The translations under genes were made by a program, and so were the position numbers. DNA of 64,000 nucleotides from Rhodococcus sp. X156 (GTDB taxonomy: Bacteria > Actinomycetota > Actinomycetes > Mycobacteriales > Mycobacteriaceae), in the NCBI RefSeq assembly GCF_004006015.1, contig NZ_CP034766.1, positions 310,001 through 374,000 of the forward strand, given 5' to 3'. Shown here in pieces: positions 1 through 7,845 of the stretch; position 1 is the stretch's first letter; each line of letters starts with the position of its first letter. The notes below the pieces were generated by a model, which saw only the letters and a list, made by a program, of their open reading frames with translations, searched no databases and was not told where the DNA came from.

Positions 1-1
1 C

Positions 2-463
2 GATCCCGGGGATGCGGGGCATGGCGGGACGGGAGAGCTGGCCGACGGCGGGGACCAGCACGTCGGCGGAGAAGGTCTCCCCGGTGCTGGTGTGCACCCG
101 CCACTGCCCGGCCGCCGCGTCGAACTCCGCGCTGGTCACCTCCACCCCGAAGTGGGTGCGCTCGCGCACGCCGTGCTTGGTGGCGGTGCGCTGCAGGTAG
201 GCCAGGATGTCCGGCTGCAGCGAGAACCGCTTGGGCCACTCGGGATTGGGGTCGTAGGAGAAGGAGTACAGCGGGGAGGGGATGTCGCAGCCGGCGCCGG
301 GATAGGTGTTCTCCCGCCACACCCCGCCCACGTCGTCGGCCTTCTCCAGGACGGTGTAGTCGTAGCCGGCCGTGCCGATCTCGATGGCCGCCGCGATCCC
401 CCCGAAGCCGGTGCCGATTATCAGCGCGGTGGGCTTTCGGTAGGTCGGCTGTCGCTGGTTCAT
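2..463 (-). CDS. Baeyer-Villiger flavin monooxygenase, N-terminal part (cut by window edge)
   Basis: The first 154 residues of a class B flavin monooxygenase are present; the gene runs off the left edge. The start is MNQRQPTYRKPTALIIGTGF, with the FAD-binding GTGFGG near residues 17-22, followed by VLEKADDVGGVWRENTYPGAG and CDIPSPLYSFSYDPNPEW, a block typical of Baeyer-Villiger and phenylacetone/cyclohexanone-type monooxygenases. These enzymes use NADPH and O2 to turn a ketone into an ester or lactone in the cytoplasm. GCAGGAGGA lies just upstream of the ATG. It is divergent from an esterase-like hydrolase, an aldehyde dehydrogenase and an alcohol oxidoreductase, which fits a ketone-degradation route. 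The substrate cannot be read from the sequence; the fingerprint FxGxxxHxxxWP is beyond the edge. Confidence 0.85.
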   Translation of the reverse strand, partial: MNQRQPTYRKPTALIIGTGFGGIAAAIEIGTAGYDYTVLEKADDVGGVWRENTYPGAGCDIPSPLYSFSYDPNPEWPKRFSLQPDILAYLQRTATKHGVRERTHFGVEVTSAEFDAAAGQWRVHTSTGETFSADVLVPAVGQLSRPAMPRIPGI

Positions 464-507
464 GCAGTCCTCCTGCGGCGCGCACCCACGGCTCTTCGGC
501 GCCATGC

Positions 508-582
508 TTGACATCAATCGAGGCAGTGGTGTCGACTAACATGACATCGACATCATCCGCTGTCAACAGTGCGTGATGTCAA
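508..582. promoter_or_regulatory. Divergent promoter with clustered GACATC/GATGTC repeats
   Basis: The 135-base gap between the divergent monooxygenase and hydrolase genes is less GC-rich than its surroundings. TTGACATCA at 508-516 and TGATGTCAA at 574-582 are exact inverted copies. TGACATC also occurs at 542-548, GACATCAT at 549-556 and TGTCAA at 561-566. The repetition suggests a dimeric repressor or activator binding several sites; the TetR gene at 4805 is the nearest candidate. TTGACA at 508 (plus) and TTGACA at 582-577 (minus) may also serve as -35 elements. Confidence 0.5.
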
Positions 583-598
583 CATTTGGGAGGACGCG

Positions 599-1486
599 AT
601 GGGGCGCACCGACGCGCTGCCGAACGGCACCAGCTACCACCGGGCGGGCCACGGCCCACCGATCGTGCTGATCCACGGCATCGGCAGCCGCTGGCAGGTG
701 TTCGAGCCGATCATCGACGCCCTGGCTGCCGAGCACGAGGTGCTCGCCCTGGACCTGCCCGGCTTCGGAGCCACCCCCGCGGTGGCCGGGGTCGCCTCCA
801 CCGTGGATGGCTACGCCGCGTGGGTCGCCCAGCTGCTCGACGAGCTCGGCATCACCCGTCCGCACGTGGTGGGCAGCTCGATGGGTGGCGGCATCGCCAT
901 GGAGCTCGGCCGGCGCGGGGTGGCCGGCCAGGTCACCGCCTTTGCGCCGGTCGGGTACTGGACCGGCCCCGGCCGGGTGTGGTGCCAGTCGGTGGTCACC
1001 ACCATGCGGGTGGTGGGCCGGGCGCTGCGTCCGGTGATCACCCCCGCCGCGCAGATCGCCGCCGGCCGCGCCGCGCTCTTCGGACCGTTCTTCGGCCGCC
1101 CGTGGCAGGTCTCGCCGGAGGCCGCCGTGGGTGACCTCGACGGGCTCATCGGCGCCACCCGCTTCACCGAGGCCCGCAAGGGCTTCGCCACCTACGACCT
1201 CACGCGTCACCCGCGCCCGGCCGGCGGGCTCGCCGACATCCCGGTGACGGTGGCCTGGGGCACCAGGGACGCGGTGCTGCTGCCGCGCCAGGCCGAGGTG
1301 GCCCGGGCGCTGCTGCCGCAGGCCCGGCACGTCACCCTGCGCGGGTGCGGTCACCTGCCCTTCTCCGACGACCCGTCGCTGTGCGCCGACGTGGTGCTCG
1401 CCCCGGCCGAGGCGTTCGCCTCACCAGCGCTGCCCTCACCTGCACCAACCAGCACCACCCGATTCGACGATGGAGATGTGGCATGA
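599..1486 (+). CDS. alpha/beta hydrolase (esterase-like)
   Basis: A 295-residue alpha/beta-fold hydrolase. It has an oxyanion-hole motif LIHGIGS near residue 24, a nucleophile elbow GSSMG with Ser94, a probable acid in WGTRDAVL and a catalytic His in GCGHLPFSDD. The ATG at 599 is chosen because GGGAGGA lies four bases upstream; an in-frame GTG at 569 has no ribosome site and lies inside the repeat-rich promoter. Its stop overlaps the aldehyde dehydrogenase start (ATGA), so the two are translationally coupled. Opposite a Baeyer-Villiger monooxygenase, the likely job is cleavage of the ester or lactone that enzyme makes; this is inferred from context. Confidence 0.85.
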   Translation: MGRTDALPNGTSYHRAGHGPPIVLIHGIGSRWQVFEPIIDALAAEHEVLALDLPGFGATPAVAGVASTVDGYAAWVAQLLDELGITRPHVVGSSMGGGIAMELGRRGVAGQVTAFAPVGYWTGPGRVWCQSVVTTMRVVGRALRPVITPAAQIAAGRAALFGPFFGRPWQVSPEAAVGDLDGLIGATRFTEARKGFATYDLTRHPRPAGGLADIPVTVAWGTRDAVLLPRQAEVARALLPQARHVTLRGCGHLPFSDDPSLCADVVLAPAEAFASPALPSPAPTSTTRFDDGDVA

Positions 1487-3033
1487 GCACCGTCAGCGAG
1501 CCCACCCAGACGAGCCCCGCCCAGGACAGCCCTGCCCAGGACAGCACCGAGCAGGCCCCCGCGTTCGTGGAGTCCCTCAACCCCGCCACCGACGCCAGCG
1601 TGGCCCGCTTCGCCGTGGACGGGCCGGCCGCCGTGGACGCCGCGGTCGCCCGCGCACACGAGGCGGCGCCGTGGTGGCAGGAGCAGGGCTTCGCCGGGCG
1701 GCGCCGGCACCTGCTGCGCTGGGCGTCGTGGATGGCGGCGCACCGCGACGAGGCGGTGGACCTGCTGCACCGGGAGAACGGCAAGCCCCGCCCCGACGCC
1801 ACCATCGAGCTGCTGATGACGCTGGAGCACCTGGACTGGGCGGCCAAGCACGCCGCCAAGGTGCTGGCCGACCAGAGCCACCGCCCGGGGCTGCTGCTGG
1901 CGAACTTCTCCGCCACCACCTCCTTCGTGCCCTACGGCGTGGTCGGGGTGATCGGGCCGTGGAACTACCCCATGTACACCCCGTCCGGCTCCATCGCGCT
2001 GGCCCTGGCGGCGGGCAACACCGTGGTGTTCAAGCCCAGCGAGCACACCCCCGCGGTGGGCGACTGGTACGTCAAGGCCTTCGCCGCGGCCAACCCCGAC
2101 GCCCCCGAGGGGGTGCTGTCAGTGGTGCACGGCTTCGGTCCCACCGGAGCGGCACTGGCAGCGTCGGCGGTGAACAAGGTGGCCTTCACCGGCTCCACCG
2201 CCACCGGCCGCCGGGTGATGATGGCCGCGGCCCAGAACCTCACCCCGGTGGTGATGGAGCTGGGCGGCAAGGACGCCGCGCTGGTGGCCGCCGACGCCGA
2301 CGTGCCCGCCGCCGCCGACGCCATCGCCTGGGGCGCCATGGGCAACAGCGGGCAGACCTGCGTCGGCGTGGAGCGGGTGTACGTGCACCGCTCGGTGCGT
2401 GACCAGCTGGTGGCCGAGCTGCAGAAGGCCCTGGCGCAGGTGCGCCCGGGCTCCGAGGACGGCGCCAGCTACGGGCCGATGACCATGCCCGCGCAGGTGG
2501 ACGTGGTCCGCAGCCACGTCGCCGACGCCCTCGAGCGAGGCGGCACGGCCGTGGTGGGTGGGCTGGACTCCGTCGGCGAGCGCTACATCTCCCCGGTGGT
2601 CATCCTGGACGCCCCTGAGGACAGCCTCGCGGTGCGGGAGGAGACCTTCGGCCCCACGCTCACCGTCACCACGGTGGACGACATGGACGAGGCGGTGCGC
2701 CTGGCCAACGACTCCCAGTACGGGCTGGGTGGGGCGGTGTTCTCCCAGGCGCGCGGCGCCGAGCTGGCCCGGCGCCTGGACACCGGCGTGGTGTCGGTGA
2801 ACTCGGTGATCGGCTTTGCCGGCATCCCGTCGCTGCCGCTGGGCGGCACCGGGGCCAGCGGCTTCGGGCGGATCCACGGTCCCGAGGGTCTGCGCGAGTT
2901 CTCCCGCACCAAGGGCATTGCTTCCCAGCGCTTTCCGCTGCCCGGGGTGAAGCTGCTGAGCTTCGGGCGGGCCAAGGCCATCACCGCGCTGCTGCCTCGC
3001 GTCATCGGGCTGCGCCACGTGCGCCGCTCCTGA
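1483..3033 (+). CDS. NAD(P)-dependent aldehyde dehydrogenase
   Basis: A 516-residue member of the aldehyde dehydrogenase superfamily, close in pattern to succinate-semialdehyde dehydrogenases. Visible are the substrate/cofactor motif PYGVVGVIGPWNYP, the Gly motif FTGSTATG, the general base Glu259 in MELGGKD, the catalytic Cys293 in GQTCVGVERV and the late FGPTLTV block. It oxidises an aldehyde to an acid by a thiohemiacetal mechanism in the cytoplasm. It overlaps the hydrolase by four bases and precedes a GMC alcohol oxidoreductase, so it probably takes the aldehyde derived from the alcohol moiety. The exact substrate is not evident. Confidence 0.9.
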   Translation: MSTVSEPTQTSPAQDSPAQDSTEQAPAFVESLNPATDASVARFAVDGPAAVDAAVARAHEAAPWWQEQGFAGRRRHLLRWASWMAAHRDEAVDLLHRENGKPRPDATIELLMTLEHLDWAAKHAAKVLADQSHRPGLLLANFSATTSFVPYGVVGVIGPWNYPMYTPSGSIALALAAGNTVVFKPSEHTPAVGDWYVKAFAAANPDAPEGVLSVVHGFGPTGAALAASAVNKVAFTGSTATGRRVMMAAAQNLTPVVMELGGKDAALVAADADVPAAADAIAWGAMGNSGQTCVGVERVYVHRSVRDQLVAELQKALAQVRPGSEDGASYGPMTMPAQVDVVRSHVADALERGGTAVVGGLDSVGERYISPVVILDAPEDSLAVREETFGPTLTVTTVDDMDEAVRLANDSQYGLGGAVFSQARGAELARRLDTGVVSVNSVIGFAGIPSLPLGGTGASGFGRIHGPEGLREFSRTKGIASQRFPLPGVKLLSFGRAKAITALLPRVIGLRHVRRS

Positions 3034-3102
3034 GCTCGCCCGTCCTGCCCCGCTGCGTCCTGCCCTGGCCCGACCCGTTCGCCGACCATGAGGAGCTCGT
3101 CC

Positions 3103-4731
3103 GTGTCCGACACCTTTGACTACGTCGTGGTGGGCTCGGGGTCGGCTGGCGCCGTCGTCGCCGCCCGGCTCAGCGAGGACCCCGCCACCTCGGTGCTGCT
3201 GCTGGAGGCGGGCCCGCGGGACAACGTCACCGCGGTGAGCATCCCTGCGGCCTTCCCCCAGCTGTTCCGCACCGAGCGCGACTGGGACTACTGGACCGAG
3301 CCGCAGCCGGGCCTGGCCGGGCGCCGGCTGTACTGGCCGCGCGGGAAGATGCTCGGCGGCAGCTCGTCGATGAACGCCATGATGTGGGTGCGCGGCTTCG
3401 CCGCCGACTACGACGGCTGGGCGGAGCAGGCCGGACCGGGCTGGTCCTACGAGTCGGTGCGCGGCTACTTCGAGCGCATCGAGGACGTGAACAACCTGCC
3501 GGGCGAGGGCCACGGCGTGGGTGGGCCGATGCCCGTCAGCACGCAGCGCTCCACCAACCCGCTGACCACCGCCTTCCTGCTCGCCGCGGGCGAGGCGGGC
3601 CACCGGGTGGACGACCGGGCCAACCGGGACATCCCGGAGGGCTTCACCGCCACCGAGGTCACCCAGCGCCGCGGGCAGCGCTGCAGCACCGCCGTGGCCT
3701 ACCTCAAGCCGGCCCGCAGCCGCCCCAACCTCACGGTGCGCACCGGCGCGCACGTCACCCGGGTGAACCTCACCGGCCGGCGCGCCACCGGCGTCACCTA
3801 CGTGCTCGACGGCGTGCACCGCCGCGCGCAGGTGCGCCGCGAGGTGGTGCTCTCCGGTGGGTCGATCAACACCCCGCAGCTGCTCATGCTCTCCGGCATC
3901 GGCCCAGCCGAGCACCTGCGCTCGCACGGCATCGAGGTGGTGCGCGACGCCGCCGAGGTGGGCCAGAACCTGGCCGACCACCTGTGCGCGGCCCTGGTGG
4001 TCGGCTCGCAGGGGCCGGAGTCGATGTTCACCGCCACCGAGGCCAAGCACCTGCTGACCTACTTCACCCGGCGCCGCGGGATGCTCACCTCCAACGTCGG
4101 CGAGGCCTACGGCTTCGTCCGCAGCCGCCCCGAGCTGGCGCTGCCCGACCTGGAGATGCTCTTCGCCCCAGCCCCGTTCGTCGGGCAGGGCCTCACCGAG
4201 CCCACCGCGCACGGGATGACCGTCGGCCCGATCCTGCTGAGCCCGCACAGCCGGGGCGAGATCACCCTGGCCTCGGCCGACCCGTTCGCCGCCGCCAAGA
4301 TCGACCCGCGCTACCTGTCCGACCCCGAGGGGCTGGACCGGCAGGCGCTGCTCACCGGGCTGGGCCTGGCCGAGGAGCTGCTGAGCATGCCCGCCCTGGC
4401 CCGGCACTGCACCGGCGAGTACCTGCAGCCCCCCGGCGGTGACCCCGCGGAGCGGCTGGTGACTGCTGCGGAGCGCTACACCCAGACGCTGTATCACCCG
4501 GTGGGCACGTGCCGGATGGGCAGCGACGAGCAGTCGGTGGTCGATCCCGAGCTGCGGGTGCGCGGCATCGACGGCCTGCGGGTGGCCGACGCCTCGGTGA
4601 TGCCGGAGATCATCCGCGGCCACACCAACGCGCCGGCCATCATGATCGGGGAGCGGGCCGCGGACCTGCTGCGTGGCCGGGTGAGCACGCCGAGCGCCAC
4701 CACCCCGGCCACCGCGACCGTCTCGGCGTGA
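3103..4731 (+). CDS. GMC-family alcohol oxidoreductase (choline dehydrogenase-like)
   Basis: A 542-residue FAD-dependent glucose-methanol-choline oxidoreductase. GSGSAG at residues 11-16 binds FAD, PRGKMLGGSSSMNAM matches the first GMC signature and GGSINTPQLLMLSGIGP the second. His465 (YHPVGTCRMG) and Asn509 (GHTNAPAIM) form the usual catalytic pair. I place the start at GTG 3103 because AGGAG lies seven bases upstream; that AGGAG sits inside the codons that would follow an in-frame ATG at 3088, which itself has no ribosome site. It likely oxidises a primary alcohol to an aldehyde for the preceding dehydrogenase. Acceptor and substrate are unknown. Confidence 0.88.
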   Translation: MSDTFDYVVVGSGSAGAVVAARLSEDPATSVLLLEAGPRDNVTAVSIPAAFPQLFRTERDWDYWTEPQPGLAGRRLYWPRGKMLGGSSSMNAMMWVRGFAADYDGWAEQAGPGWSYESVRGYFERIEDVNNLPGEGHGVGGPMPVSTQRSTNPLTTAFLLAAGEAGHRVDDRANRDIPEGFTATEVTQRRGQRCSTAVAYLKPARSRPNLTVRTGAHVTRVNLTGRRATGVTYVLDGVHRRAQVRREVVLSGGSINTPQLLMLSGIGPAEHLRSHGIEVVRDAAEVGQNLADHLCAALVVGSQGPESMFTATEAKHLLTYFTRRRGMLTSNVGEAYGFVRSRPELALPDLEMLFAPAPFVGQGLTEPTAHGMTVGPILLSPHSRGEITLASADPFAAAKIDPRYLSDPEGLDRQALLTGLGLAEELLSMPALARHCTGEYLQPPGGDPAERLVTAAERYTQTLYHPVGTCRMGSDEQSVVDPELRVRGIDGLRVADASVMPEIIRGHTNAPAIMIGERAADLLRGRVSTPSATTPATATVSA

Positions 4732-4804
4732 CCTCGCCGACACCCCCACCGCCACGGCTGCTGGGACCGCCGGCCGGACCAGGTGCCGGTGGGAGGATGG
4801 GCTG

Positions 4805-5467
4805 ATGGACTCGGTGCGGGAGGCGGCGGTGGAACCCGGCCCCAAGCGGCCGTGGCGCGGGCAGCAGCCCGAGCAGCGCCAGGCGGAGCGCCGCGCCAAG
4901 CTGCTCGAGGCCGGCCTGCAGATCCTGGGCACCGAGGGCGCGGCCGCGGTGACCATGCGTGGGGTGTGCCGCGAGGCCGAGCTCACCGAGCGCTACTTCT
5001 ACGAGAGCTTCCGCAACCGTGAGCAGCTGCTGGTGGCGGTGCTGGACATGGTGGCGCTGCGGGCCCGGGACGCGGTGCTGCAGACGCTGTCGGCGGGAGC
5101 GAGCAACCGGGCCGAGCTGATCCGCGAGCTGGTGCGGGTGTTCACCCGCTACGTCCGCGACGACCCCCGGCGGGCCCGGGTGATGTTCGTGGAGTCGCTG
5201 GCCGCCCCGGAGCTGATCCGTCGTGGCGCGGAGCTGGTCAGCGAGTTCACCGCCCCCATCGCCGCGGTGGCGGCCAGCTTCGGCACCGAGCGCGGCCGGG
5301 TGGACGAGCTGGACGTGGAGCTGGACGCGCTGGCCACCTTCGGGGCGGTGGCCTACCTCTACCAGCGGTGGCTGCGCGACGGCTTCACCATCTCCACCGA
5401 GCGCATGGTGGAGCACGTCTCGCTGGTGGTGGAGCAGCTCGCCGGCGTCAGCTCCACCGGCTTCTGA
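4805..5467 (+). CDS. TetR-family transcriptional regulator
   Basis: A 220-residue TetR/AcrR-type repressor. Helices from about residue 31 lead to the DNA-recognition helix-turn-helix MRGVCREAELTERYFYESF (residues 51-69), followed by a variable ligand-binding domain. GGGAGG lies upstream of the ATG. It follows the GMC oxidoreductase by 73 bases in the same direction, so it may be co-transcribed and control the ketone/alcohol module through the repeats at 508-582; that link is inference. It is not KstR or KstR2 by sequence. Confidence 0.88.
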   Translation: MDSVREAAVEPGPKRPWRGQQPEQRQAERRAKLLEAGLQILGTEGAAAVTMRGVCREAELTERYFYESFRNREQLLVAVLDMVALRARDAVLQTLSAGASNRAELIRELVRVFTRYVRDDPRRARVMFVESLAAPELIRRGAELVSEFTAPIAAVAASFGTERGRVDELDVELDALATFGAVAYLYQRWLRDGFTISTERMVEHVSLVVEQLAGVSSTGF

Positions 5468-5555
5468 CCCGGCACCCCGCGGCCGGCAGCAGCGAAGTTA
5501 CCGGCGGGTAACCTCGGGTCGTCCCCACCCCGGACGACCACTGAGGAAGGCCCCC

Positions 5556-7274
5556 GTGAGCGAGCTGCTGTTCAACCCGAGCACCTACGACCCGACGCAC
5601 CTGGACGTCGAGTCCCGGCGCCTGCTGCGGGCCACCATCGACTGGTTCGAGGCGCGGGGCAAGGACCAGCTGATCGCCGACGACCTCAGCGGCGTCTGGT
5701 ACACGGAGTTCCTGGACTTCGTGCGGCGGGAGAAGCTCTTCGCCACCTTCCAGACCCCGGCCGCCGAGGCCGACGGGCACCCGGACAAGCGCTGGGACGC
5801 CACCCGCAACGCCGCCCTCAGCGAGGTGCTGGGCTTCTACGGCCTGCAGTACTGGTACGCCTGGCAGGTCACCGTCCTCGGCCTCGGCCCCATCTGGATG
5901 AGCGAGAACGCCGACGCCCGCCGCCGGGCCGCCGCCCTGCTCGACGACGGCGCGGTGTTCGCCTTCGGGCTGTCGGAGAAGTCCCACGGCGCCGACGTCT
6001 ACTCCACCGACATGGTGCTCACCCCTCAGCCCGACGGGGGCTTCACCGCCAGTGGCGAGAAGTACTACATCGGCAACGGCAACGTCGCCGGGATGGTGTC
6101 GGTGTTCGGCCGTCGCGCCGACGTCGAGGGCCCCGACGGCTACGTGTTCTTCGCGGTGGACAGCCAGCACCCCGCCTTCCACCTGGTCAAGAACGTGGTC
6201 CCGTCCCAGATGTTCGTCAGCGCCTTCGAGCTGCGCGACTACCCGGTGCGCGAGGTCGACGTGCTGCACACCGGGCCGGAGGCCTTCAGCGCGGCGCTGA
6301 ACACCGTCAACGTCGGCAAGTTCAACCTCTGCACCGCCTCCATCGGCATCAGCGAGCACGCCTTCTACGAGGCGATCACGCACGCGCACAACCGCGTCCT
6401 CTACGGCCACCCGGTCACCGACTTCCCGCACGTGCGGGCCGGCTTCGTCGACGCCTACGCCCGCACCGTGGCCATGAAGCTGTTCAGCGACCGCGCCGTG
6501 GACTACTTCCGCACCGCCACCCCCGAGGACCGCCGCTACCTGCTGTTCAACCCGATCACCAAGATGAAGGTGACCAGCGAGGGCGAGCGGGTGATCGACC
6601 TGCTGTGGGACGTCATCGCGGCCAAGGGCTTCGAGAAGGACACCTACTTCAGGATGGCCACCCGCGACATCCGCGCGCTGCCCAAGCTGGAGGGCACCGT
6701 GCAGGTGAACCTGGCGCTGGTGCTGAAGTTCATGCCCAGCTACCTGCGCAACCCGCAGGACTACCCGCCGGTGCCGCAGCGCCACGACGCCGGTGACGAC
6801 GCGTTCTTCTTCCGCCAGGGTCCCGCCAGGGGGCTGGGCAAGGTCACCTTCCACGACTGGCGCACCGCCTACCAGGGCTTTGCCGAGGTGCCCAACGTCG
6901 CGGTGTTCACCGAGCAGGCCGACGGCCTGGTCCGCTTCCTGACCGAGTGCGCCCCGGACGCCGAGCAGGCCAAGGACCTGGACTTCCAGCTGGTGGTGGG
7001 CCAGCTGTTCACCCTGGTGGTCTACGGCCAGCTGGTGCTGGAGCAGGCCGAGCTGGCCGGCCTGGACCGCGACGTGCTGGACCAGGTCTTCGACGTGCTG
7101 GTGCGCGACTTCTCCGCCTGCGCGGTGCAGCTGCACGGCAAGGCGTCGTCCACGGAGGCGCAGCAGCGCTGGGCGCTGGCGCACGTGCGCAAGCCCGCCA
7201 CCGACACCGCCCGCTTCGACCGCGTGTGGCAGCAGGTGGCCGCCCTCTCCGGCACCTACGAGATGAACGAGTAG
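5556..7274 (+). CDS. acyl-CoA dehydrogenase family protein
   Basis: A 572-residue flavoprotein of the acyl-CoA dehydrogenase superfamily. FGLSEKSHGADV corresponds to the flavin/substrate-binding block, followed by FTASGEKYYIGNG and a long alpha-helical C-terminal half. The family abstracts the alpha proton of an acyl-CoA and passes hydride to FAD; I cannot place the catalytic Glu with certainty, so its dehydrogenase activity is not proven. The start is GTG 5556, five bases after GAGGAAGG. It follows the TetR gene on the same strand with its own short gap, and is longer than the usual 380-400 residues because of an extended C-terminal domain. Confidence 0.8.
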   Translation: MSELLFNPSTYDPTHLDVESRRLLRATIDWFEARGKDQLIADDLSGVWYTEFLDFVRREKLFATFQTPAAEADGHPDKRWDATRNAALSEVLGFYGLQYWYAWQVTVLGLGPIWMSENADARRRAAALLDDGAVFAFGLSEKSHGADVYSTDMVLTPQPDGGFTASGEKYYIGNGNVAGMVSVFGRRADVEGPDGYVFFAVDSQHPAFHLVKNVVPSQMFVSAFELRDYPVREVDVLHTGPEAFSAALNTVNVGKFNLCTASIGISEHAFYEAITHAHNRVLYGHPVTDFPHVRAGFVDAYARTVAMKLFSDRAVDYFRTATPEDRRYLLFNPITKMKVTSEGERVIDLLWDVIAAKGFEKDTYFRMATRDIRALPKLEGTVQVNLALVLKFMPSYLRNPQDYPPVPQRHDAGDDAFFFRQGPARGLGKVTFHDWRTAYQGFAEVPNVAVFTEQADGLVRFLTECAPDAEQAKDLDFQLVVGQLFTLVVYGQLVLEQAELAGLDRDVLDQVFDVLVRDFSACAVQLHGKASSTEAQQRWALAHVRKPATDTARFDRVWQQVAALSGTYEMNE

Positions 7275-7300
7275 CTGATCAACGGCTAGCCCTGCGCGGG

Positions 7301-7343
7301 CGCCGGTCCGGCGGTACGGTCACGCCACTGAGTCGGACCGGCG
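7301..7343. repeat. 10-base inverted repeat between two genes
   Basis: CGCCGGTCCG at 7301-7310 and CGGACCGGCG at 7334-7343 are perfect inverted copies with a 23-base spacer, located between the acyl-CoA dehydrogenase stop and the next gene. It may be a weak terminator for the upstream gene or part of the promoter/leader of the gene at 7357; there is no T tract. Confidence 0.4.
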
Positions 7344-7356
7344 TTGGGGGACAGCC

Positions 7357-7830
7357 ATGATCGGCGGAGTCAAGCAGGTCGACAACGAGACCATCGCCGA
7401 GGTGCTGCGCATCCGCGGGGGTGTCGACCAGTCCGCCCGAGAACCTCAGGACCCCGGCAGCGGCCCGCACCCGTGGCTGGCGCTGCTGGACGGCTTCGCC
7501 CACCAGGACGTGATCGACGCGGTGTGGATGCACTACAGCCACGAGTCCCGCGCGGTGTGGCCGGCCGACGTCATCGCCCGGGTGGAGGCGCTGGCCGCCG
7601 AGCGGGTGCAGGCGGCGGAGTCGCTCAAGGACCTGGCGCTGCAGGAGCGCTCGGACTGGACCGACGAGCAGCGCGCGGCCTGGATGGTGGTGTGGGACGA
7701 GGCGCTGGGCCGCGGGGAGTCGGTGGAGAACGCGGTGGCGCTGGCCGACGAGGCGGCCCCGGACGTGGTGGGTGAGGAGCAGGCCGAGAGCGAGGTGTCG
7801 GCCGACCGCGCCGGCTCCGAGAGCGCCTGA
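7357..7830 (+). CDS. hypothetical acidic protein
   Basis: A 157-residue protein I do not recognise. It starts MIGGVKQVDNETIAEVLRIR, has no signal peptide or membrane segment, and is acidic, ending in a Glu/Ala/Ser-rich tail (EEQAESEVSADRAGSESA). The middle (residues 45-125) looks mostly alpha-helical with several Trp residues. GGGGGA six bases before the ATG supports the start. It sits alone between an acyl-CoA dehydrogenase and a convergent racemase, so context gives little information. Codon use matches its neighbours, and the reading frame has the strong third-position GC bias of a real gene. Confidence 0.7.
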   Translation: MIGGVKQVDNETIAEVLRIRGGVDQSAREPQDPGSGPHPWLALLDGFAHQDVIDAVWMHYSHESRAVWPADVIARVEALAAERVQAAESLKDLALQERSDWTDEQRAAWMVVWDEALGRGESVENAVALADEAAPDVVGEEQAESEVSADRAGSESA

Positions 7831-7845
7831 CGCCGACCTGCCTGG

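Noticed and set aside
2119-4986. Very long open frame on the minus strand opposite the aldehyde dehydrogenase and GMC genes
   Set aside because: High GC keeps antisense frames open. Its product is His/Gly/Arg-rich without motifs, while the plus-strand proteins have clear family signatures.
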